Part shown: positions 36,601 to 45,600 of the stretch, in pieces
Position numbering within the stretch: position 1 is the first letter of the stretch
Layout of the letters: each line of letters begins with the position of its first letter
Assembly (NCBI GenBank): GCA_003116995.1
Contig: BDSL01000036.1
Location: 248,001-312,000, forward strand
Source: Yamagishiella unicocca
Taxonomy: Eukaryota > Chlorophyta > Chlorophyceae > Chlamydomonadales > Volvocaceae
Direction: 5' to 3'
DNA: 64,000 nt
The notes under the pieces: generated by a model
Database searches by the model: none
What the model was told of the DNA's origin: nothing
What the model saw: the letters and a program-made list of their open reading frames with translations, nothing else
Program-made: the position numbers and the translations under genes

Positions 36601-39600
36601 TAAGATGCATGCTGGAGAACTGGGTTGAGGATACAAAACACGGTGGTCATATGTCGACCTTTGGCGGCTAAGCGAAATTAGCGGCGACTAGACGAATGGA
36701 ATCGAGGACACCGCGCGACGCAAGGAAACGTTTTGCGGAAAGACAAGGGGGGGATGGCGGGGAAGAAAACTAGGCCGAAAACAGCACACAATTAGTATGG
36801 AGTATCCTGAGACGTGGTGTTAAGCCCCCCCAGGCCGCCACCTGAGGTCTTGCACCGGCTGCGAGTCCTCGACTCCAGGGAGGGCTCACTCGTGCGTACT
36901 TCGAAACCCAGACTGAGGCCCACGCCGGAGGCTGCTTCCCCCGTCTTGCCCGCTTGCACGCCCTCTCTCCCACTTCACAAGGCGATGAAGCTACCGACCG
37001 ACATTGCTCCTAACAAAACATATTTTCATCTAGCGCCGAAAATTACGCTTTCCGGTTGATCGGATCACCTTCCCGGCGACGCAAGCAATCTCGTTTTGCT
37101 TAGTCCGGGACTTTGGCCAGAAGCAAGGCGGTCTTTGAGAACTCCACGTGTAGCACTACACAAACCCCTACACTGGGGCTAGGTCGTGATAAGGTTGTCG
37201 AGTGCCGCCACCCGACATTTAACCACTTCACCAAACCTGCCATGGCTTAAGGGGGAAATGTTATTTCCGTACGCACCCATCCTGAATGGTTCCGTACGTA
37301 CACAGCAGGTCGCATTAGGTGGCCCCACCTGTATTGCTCCGCCTTGGCCGTCATTGGCCGTATTCCCTGAGAACGTGGTGTTGCGCATCTTGAGCGAGCC
37401 ATCGCTGGTATCACTACCAATTAGCAATGCGCCCTGCGGACAAAAAAGCGAGCCGTAACATCAGACCTACGGGGGGATTCCGGGGCACACTGTAGCCGTA
37501 CATCCTGAGCAGGTAACCATGAAGAGGTAGGTCCTGACAGTAAGGGAGGCACAAGGCAGATCACAACTGTGTCCAGCCTGAGTTCTCTCTCAAGCTCATT
37601 CGTAGCTCCTTGTCGCACCGCGTCCGTGGCCGCCCAGTTGCCCGTAAAATTTGAGTCTTGAATCCAGATATCAGACCGCTCCGAATACAGCACGCCGCCT
37701 CTGGAGGCCCTATTACCCGAAGATGTAACCTGCGATGTGACGACGCAAGGATTGGGCAAGACGAGGGACGGATGCGACGATTCGCCAAACGAGCGGATTG
37801 GAATTGAAACTAAAACGGAGTAAAAGCGGACGGTGAATGCAGACGAGGCACGCACGGGGCCATATCATGCGTTATACAGCTGGTGGATTGGGCCCGGGGA
37901 ATGTCTACAGGCACCTTCATGGGCTGCCAATAGTGGCCGCCATGCGTTTATGAGCAGCCCATGGCATATTTCCAACCCACGCGATTGTTCTCACGTTGAT
38001 CAGTTGGATAATTTCTAAACCTTCTTGTACATTAATTGCGCCGCCGGCGCTCTTCGAAGCTTTGCTAGTGCCGGCACGGTTGTCGACAAAAGCGACATCC
38101 TCAAGCTTGAAGTGCCATCCCACCATCATCAGTGCGCCACCATGTGATGTTGCACTATTGTTGTAGAACTGCACATTACGTAGCGTTCCCCAATTCGCTT
38201 GCGAAGGATCGTGAGGCTGCGGGCATCCCCATGCAACAGCGGTAGATGGCACCCAACTTGTCAGTCGGACAGTCAGTACGCGACAGCCACTTGGATTCCA
38301 GGGTTTCAACAAACAGCACACACGGCAGAATGTCTCGGGTATACCACGGTGAGCTAACGGAAATATAGCACAAGGTGCAGTGTTCGTGATATCTGTGCAG
38401 AAGTCACTGCTGTTGTATCACGCCTGCGTGGCCAAGCTTGGACTTTGGCTGGTATACATCGACTATGGGTTTTGGAAGCCCAAGGGGGTGGGCTGCACGT
38501 ATCGCAGCCTTTCTGATAAAAACGGGTTGCGAAGGTCCCGTGAGGAGCGATAGATAGGCAACCATAGGCTTACCGGCTGGAAGGCCGCAGCCCCTCCCTG
38601 GAGGACGCATCAGGAAAGGCACAGGGGGAGCGCGAATGTAATGCAGCCGTTTTGTTCGGCTTGCCGCTATGCACATTGCTTGCAAGAGGATTCGGTAGCC
38701 ACAGGATCAGTTGTTGCGGCACGGCCTTTACCACAAGCTGCCTCCGCCTCCCGAGGTGGGATAGATCCCGTACGTACCTGGCCATCGACAAAATTGTTGG
38801 CGAAGACCGTGTCTGTAATGTTGGTGTCACCACATGACGTCTGCGGGCGGTAGCGATATACAGCGGTTTGGTGGGGACGTTATAGCGGATGTCTTCGTTA
38901 GCCATATCCTCACATGCCAATCCAAGGATGTCTGCTCCTGGTCCATTCGCTGGTGCGTCCGCCGGAAGGCTACCTCCAGGACTCGAGATGCATGCTAGCT
39001 TAAGGTGCACTTGCCATTGACTATTGATTCATCTCCCATCTCGCGACACGGATACTATCAACCCATGCATGTTATGTTCCGGCAACAGATGTGGGACCCG
39101 TTGCTTTATTTGGAGTACCAAAGACTGGCCGTGATCAAACAATTTAACTTACGGCGGGTATGGGCTTGCCAGCCAGAACCTGCTTGTTCGCAAACAAGAC
39201 GTAGTCATTGATAATGCTTTATCAAAGGACCTGGATTTGTAGGCGTCCTCGACCGGCAGCAGCGCAATGAGCCACACATAAAATCCGTGAGCAAACAACT
39301 CACCGCTAGCGCACCTCCCGTAGCGCTTGCGATGTTGCCCTCAAAGGTCAAGTTGTGCATCATGATGGAATACGCCCTGCAGTTGTCGGTTCCATCGAAG
39401 CCCGCTGCCGACAGCGCACCCTGGGGGCAGAAAGCGGCCGCGACGCAATGCCGGACGAAGGTGACTACAATACTTGAGGATTGTGGGGTTTTGAGGGGAC
39501 TCAGTAAGCATACAACCAGAAGGTGCAATGATCCTGAGTGAACCCAACCACGAAGTAAGTGGCATCCTGTTTCAAGTCGGCCGCTTCACTCCAGCTCCAT

Positions 39601-42600
39601 CCCCCGTGTGTCGACTGACATTTTTCCTAACTTGCCAAACCCCGGCCCCAACAAGTTGCTTCACTCTCCACCCACTCGTACCCCTTCAACCGCCTCATTG
39701 CCTCCGAAGGTGACGTTTTTGAGCGATACATTGCACCAGTTCACACCCAGAGCCCCGCCATAAAACCCTTTGTTGCCGGAAAACGTGACCTGCGAGGCGG
39801 TGACCGCACTGCCATGGTTAGACAGCACGCAGAACCAGCAGAGCGAATGGTGCCGCGACAAGTGTCCTTGAAGTATAGCATAGCCCCCACCTACGCCACC
39901 ATTAACATGTTAAAGTGCATATCGAGACCCTTGTGACAACCTTACATTTTGAATGTCAACGATGCTTGGACAGTTAGATACTAGCATTGCGCCACCCATG
40001 CTCAATTCGTATGTTTCCGTGTCAGAGGCGCTGTTGTATGCAAAGTCCGCGTCTGTCAGCTCTAGATGCCATCCGTACATCAACAGAGCGCCGCCACGAA
40101 AGATCGCGTTGTTGTCATAGAAGCTCACACGGCGGAGCGTCACCTTGGGCCCGCGTGTTGGCGCAACCTGCAGGCTGGTGGGCTTCGTCATAGCCTCTAC
40201 ATCTGCTGGGGGTGGCATACCCTAGGAGAGGCGTCGGAGGGCAGGCGCAGGGGGTTTTGGTTCGCGGTTCCTGGAAGATATTATGGACTACCGGCGAGGA
40301 TCGCTTGAAGCAACAACATCACGCGGGCCGATGGATTGAAGGTGTGAGCTGTAAATCTAGGAGGAAAAGCCAACCCGAGCAAATATTTGTGCGGCACTAT
40401 TAGATGAATAAACTCCTTCGTAGCTCGAAGGGGTTTATTCCAATCTCAGCTTGCACAAGGCATACCGCGGAATGACCAAATGGCAAATGGATTTTGAGGT
40501 GCAGCGAGCGGATAATAATGTTTCGTCCACTGATACAGTCGATGCTTCGAGCGACAGGCCTACGGTCAACGAAGCCGCACAGGCGACGGCCGATACGGTT
40601 GCAAACGAATTGCAAAAGTATAAGGGCTTGACTGACAGAGCCACTATCGCTCCTCCGCCTTCCTACATCGGGCCGTCGCCCGATTTGTCATTTTTCGTGG
40701 AATTAAACGACTTAGCGGTTGACCCACAGATTGCAGCTGAGGTTCGCATCGTTTTTACGGCATGGCACGGCCTGTATGAAGGCCGAGACGAACATGACCT
40801 GGCGTGGTACGGCCCGGCGTGGCCTGGCGTGTTACCATGCTAGCATGACTCATGACATCACGTGATCCGATGCGTGAATGTTTGAAATCACGGCGCAAGA
40901 GCTTGGTATGACGATGCAGAATAGGGTGGTTTGCAGGGGTATGTCGTATTAATGTTATAGGAGCTGTATGATGTATGCAGCTACTTTATATAACATCGAC
41001 GCTTCTCTCCCAACTACATAACCCCCCGAGGCAGGCACGCTTCCCCAGCTGCGCTCACCGTCTCATCTGGTGACGCTTCCAATTCGCTGTCACTGTCAGC
41101 TTCCTGGTCCAAATACAATGCGCCGCCACCGTGGTTGCCGCTGTTGTTACGGAACGTAAGGTCCTGAATGTAATCCAATACAAGTATGCAACAACGCCTC
41201 GGTCTTCCAAAGACACAAGCGAGAACCTAGCACGCCTGGTGCCCCCTTCTTGGAGCCTCTTACTTAGGGCAGTCGAAGCGCAGACTTCCTCTGCGCACCA
41301 CCAAACCAACCATCCACCGGGTCGTAGCGGAACGCGGCTGGAGGCGAATGGGCATCTTGGTTAGGGACAGTGTGCGCTACCCGTCAGGCTCCATGCGGTA
41401 AACTTGCTACCGCAACGCATGGCTGGTGCACAGGGCGCGAAATCCGCCCAGCGGACGAACCCCTCACCTCCAGAAGCGTGTCGCAGCTGGCGAAGGCCAT
41501 CGTATCGCCCACGGATTCATCCTGGGGTGGGTGGCATCGGGAAAGTCAAGGCCAGGCGTCGCCAGCACTAGGTGGATACACACATTGTGACGCACACGCA
41601 TTGGTGCTGATGTGGCAAACTGAAGTGTCGGATGATTGTCTGAAAGGATACGTGGAGGGCCTCTAAGTGACTTCCGAGGTAGGGCTGGCGCCCTTCACAG
41701 CAGCAGCAAAGGGGCGTTTGCGGTACGCTGCAATCTAGATGAAGCAGCTACCATTCATATGCGTCCTAGTTTGCTGGTGCGGGGTGCCACGTGGGAGGCG
41801 CGTGCAGGAGGGATGCCGTTCCGGTCAAACAGGCCCTAGCCCAAGGCAACGTACATATGACGGCATGGCGTTGGTGCTCTTGATGAAAATTGCGCCGCCC
41901 TGTAAAGCATTATTGGACTCGAAATGGCACTTGGACATGAAAACTGCGCAGGTGCCCCGCGATTGCACGCCGCTGTTGGCCATGCGCTGTGAGGGGAAGC
42001 AGGGCAACCGGATCGGCAACGAACGGATGGGTCGGCTGGAAAGGCGCGCTGAAGCGGCAACGCAATCTGAGGTGTTGTAGCATAGTGATGCGTTGCGTGG
42101 AGGGTTGATGCGTGCGCGGAGGCATGATGCGTGGAGGCGTGATGCATGGATGTGTGACGACATATTTAGATCCGCCATAGTGCGAGTAGTGCCTCGTGGC
42201 TTGTACGGCAACAATTGCCAGCCCAAGGTGAGGACTAAATGAAGTGTTAACGTGCCAACAATATTATCAGCCCGAATGTATGTATATGTGACGTCTCAAA
42301 TGCGTGTAAGGCCCGCCACGAAGCGGGCCCTTGGTACCCGAGCAAGCCGCAGCGAGCAGCGCTTCATGTTCCAAACACGTATCTGTACCTCCATGCTGAG
42401 ACTGGCATCCCGTTCAAGTAACAACATATATCACGTACCTCCAGGTACACTGCTCCGCCCCTGTTTCCAGACGAGCAGTGCGTGAAGTTGGAGCCGGTGA
42501 CGTTTATGACAAAAGCCTCCAGTGCGAAGATGGAGCCGCCGATGCCAGAGGCCGAGCTATCATTGAATGAAGACGAAGTGGCGAACAAACCGCTCCCATT

Positions 42601-45600
42601 TGCCATGTCAATGTCGCCGCCGCGCAAGTTCGCATGGTTGCCCGTAAAACGGCTAGCGCTGATCTCAAGCAAAGGGGCGCTGGCGTTAGCCACAGCCACC
42701 AGCGCAATTGCTGTCGTGGGGCATTGGGGCATTTGGCGTGGGCGGTTGGGAATCGACGGGTTGCAAGGAGCAAATACAAAGGAGCGCCAGTAGCGGTCAA
42801 GGAGCAAATACAAAGGAGCGCCAGTAGCGGTGCCAAGAACAGCAAAGGGAATTGTTGGCGGCAATGTTGAGTGCCCTTGGGTGCCGCCCAGCAAAGAACC
42901 GGTCGTTGGAACGGGACCAGTGCCGCCAACAGGGCCGCACTGGCGCACTAATTATTGAAAGCGGTCGCAAGGGCGAAAAAGCCGTATACTGACATCGTTC
43001 CCAGCAGCAGCCCCAACACAGGCTCACCGCCACCGCTTTCAGCAGTGTTGTCATGGAACACGCTGGATGTGATCAGCATCGTGCTGATGTAGCTGTTGCT
43101 GGCCGATCCTTGTAAAACGATGGCGCCGCCGGTTCCTTGGCCCGCGGTGTTGCTGATGAAGTTGCTGTCACTGACAGTTATGGACGACCCCATGGCGTTG
43201 AGGCAGGGACCACCGCCGGAGCGGCTGCCGCTGCATGTCAGTCTATTCACCGTCAGTCGCGCACTGTAAGACACACTTACGGCACTGACGACGTCACCCG
43301 ATGTGGCGTTAAATTTACGCACGACGAGAGCGCTGGCAGTGACATCATTACTGTTATGGAGCACTAAGCCGTGGAAGGCCCCATCGGAGATGAAATCGGA
43401 CATCGTGATCCTCTCCAGCCTGGCAAAAGAGACATTCGCGAGCCATACGGCACCCGTTGGGGACGGTAAAAAAGAGTCGGCAGTGAGACGACTCAGCTGC
43501 ACGTCCGAGATCTGCGCGAGGCAGCAGGTGCAACAAGAATGGTCGCCAAGCAGCGGTAGTTGTACTTGTTACGGAGGGCTCCAGACCAAAAGGCAGAACT
43601 CCTGGGCGCCGTGCAAACCGTGTTGACAAGCACGGCCATTGGGTGCGAGATGCAGCGATGCCGCCCGCCCTGGAGACACCAAAACCAAAGAAACCATCCA
43701 AGCACCGCCCCGTGTCATGTCGTGCGACCCCCAACGCACCTCCACACCGGTGCTGTGTGTCACCAAGAGGGCCTTGGAGCTGCCATTAAATGATGTGCCG
43801 GCCAGGGAGACGTTGCGGATGGAGCAGCCCGGCAGGCAGCTTGACATGTCAACTGCAGCCATCGTGCCTACGAAGCTGCTGGAGCGGTCGCCATGGCGCA
43901 CGCCCACCACTGCTACATGACCGCCCTTCTCCACCTTGACCCACGTCGCCCGCCCCTGCTGACTCTGACTGGGCCACACCACGACGTCCCGCATTGTTAC
44001 CGACTGGCTCGTGGACACACGAACCAGAGCCCCAGCGCCGCCTCCGGGGGGACCAACGCCACGGATCACGATGTCCTGCAGGGATCGGACAGAGGAAGGG
44101 CGGAGTTAAGTAACCATGCGCTGGCTATGAGCAAAGCGAAACAAGGGGAGTCAGTTTGCGTGGCACGGCGTGTCGACCCACCCCCTGCCTCCCCATCCAA
44201 ATCGCTTACGTTGGGGTTTGGAAGTGGCTCACCCATTCGGCCGGCACCGAGTACAAACTATGCACCACTACGTACCCTTTTGGGACCCAACGACGGTTAG
44301 TTTACTGTCCCCGTGCTGCTTCACTGCCTGCAGCGACCTGTTTCGATACTGCCCCTCAGCGCATGACCCTGCCCTCAGCGCATGACCCTGCTACGTGCCT
44401 GAACGTCAATGCCCTCGCTGCCGTTCACCAGCAGTGCGCTGCCGCTGTCCGACAGCGTCACGTTCGAGAGCGAGAGCCTCCGGAATGAGGCCCCGACCGA
44501 TGAGCTCTGGCCAACAATGCTCTTGGAGTGTAGCCGGGACAGCCGCACAGCTGCCCCACTACTATCGCCCCCGAATAATTGTGAGTCCTGCGGCCAGCAA
44601 GGTACAGCGTTACCATACGAAAGTTAACGATGAATTCGATAATCTGGCAGCCTTGAGCAGCGAGAGCAAATGCATGAGCTTCCGTAGCTTTAGCACATGC
44701 ATGATTTTTGTATTTGATATAATGAGCCCTTTGGGTCCTTTCGTACCAGTCGCGCAATCCCCTTATGGGCGCGTCAGCGCACCAAGGCGAGGCCCGCCCC
44801 TCACACATCGCCTCATCACCACCCACCTGAAGCGTAACATTCCGAACCACCAGGCCGCCAGACTCGCCACTGAAAGCCAGGCCAGAGCTGCCATCCCGCA
44901 GCTGAAGCCTGCTCAACACCATTGACGCGGCAGTCATGTTGGCGCCGTCAGTGACCTGTACGACGGCCCCAGTAGCGCCGCTGCAGCTGGCCCCGGCTAC
45001 CGTCACGCCCTCCAGCTGCAGCCCCGGGCTGGCAGCGACCCTGAGCGCCGCCCAGCCCTCCGTCAGGGTCACATCCGCAAACCTGAGTTTCCTGACGTCA
45101 CAGCCATCGGTGCATTCTGATATGCTGACCAGAGCGCCTGCCGAAGCTATGCTGGCCCTTGTCGTACTGTCAACGGCACCATCGTGCAAGGCTGTACCGC
45201 TGCCCAATCCTGTCACCCTCACGTCCTGGAACGTCACGTTGTGCATGGTGACGTTGGTGCAGCCCTCCAGCAACACTAGCGGCCCGGAGGTTGTCAGGTT
45301 GCGGAACAGCAGGTTGCGCAAAGTGAGACCGTTTACGTTGTAGAAGTAAAACAGGGGCATGTCAGGCCCGTTGTGACTCAGGTCCAGGTCCACCACCGTG
45401 GTGCCGTCCAGGACAAAGCCGCTTGAACCTTGGAACATGAGAGCAGTAGCGTCTGGTATGCTGGCGTTTCGCCAGGGGCCCATGGAGATGGAGCCTGCAC
45501 CGTCCGGCCATTGTGGAAGTAGTCAAACAAATTGGTCATTGAAGGAGGCGCATAGTACACGACACAGAATGCGTTGGGAAAATGATGTGGTGTTGGGGGG

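Larger units (their letters stand above)
33711..38216 (-). other. Gene B: exon cassette 2, extended unit
   Basis: Exons 38216-37995 (222 nt, TLRNVQFYNNSATSHGGAL), 37729-37619 (111 nt), 37433-37329 (105 nt, GALLIGSDTSDG then TTFSGNTA and GGAIQ), 36350-36288 (63 nt, LIHTRFYNNSAG), 35190-35092 (99 nt, a Ser/Pro/Glu-rich linker), 34803-34438 (366 nt, AIFDHCEFHFNTAYNSGGAL then DNVAKLSGGGVA) and 33965-33711 (255 nt, LDFVNCNLTGNTA). All are phase 0-0. The last two modules have counterparts in cassette 3. Confidence 0.84.
42439..45494 (-). other. Gene B: N-terminal solenoid, larger exons
   Basis: Exons 45494-44827, 44587-44399, 44075-43740, 43511-43028 and 42710-42439. These encode beta-helix-type rungs rich in V-x-N-V, L-x-L-x-N and NVTF patterns (such as CTNVTMHNVTFQDV and GLTLRNLLFRNLT), with fewer GGA signatures than later exons until SSGNRGGAVYLE at the end. 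Many N-x-T/S sequons point to a glycosylated ectodomain. The join from 44399 to 44075 keeps frame only with a GC-AG intron. Confidence 0.8.
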
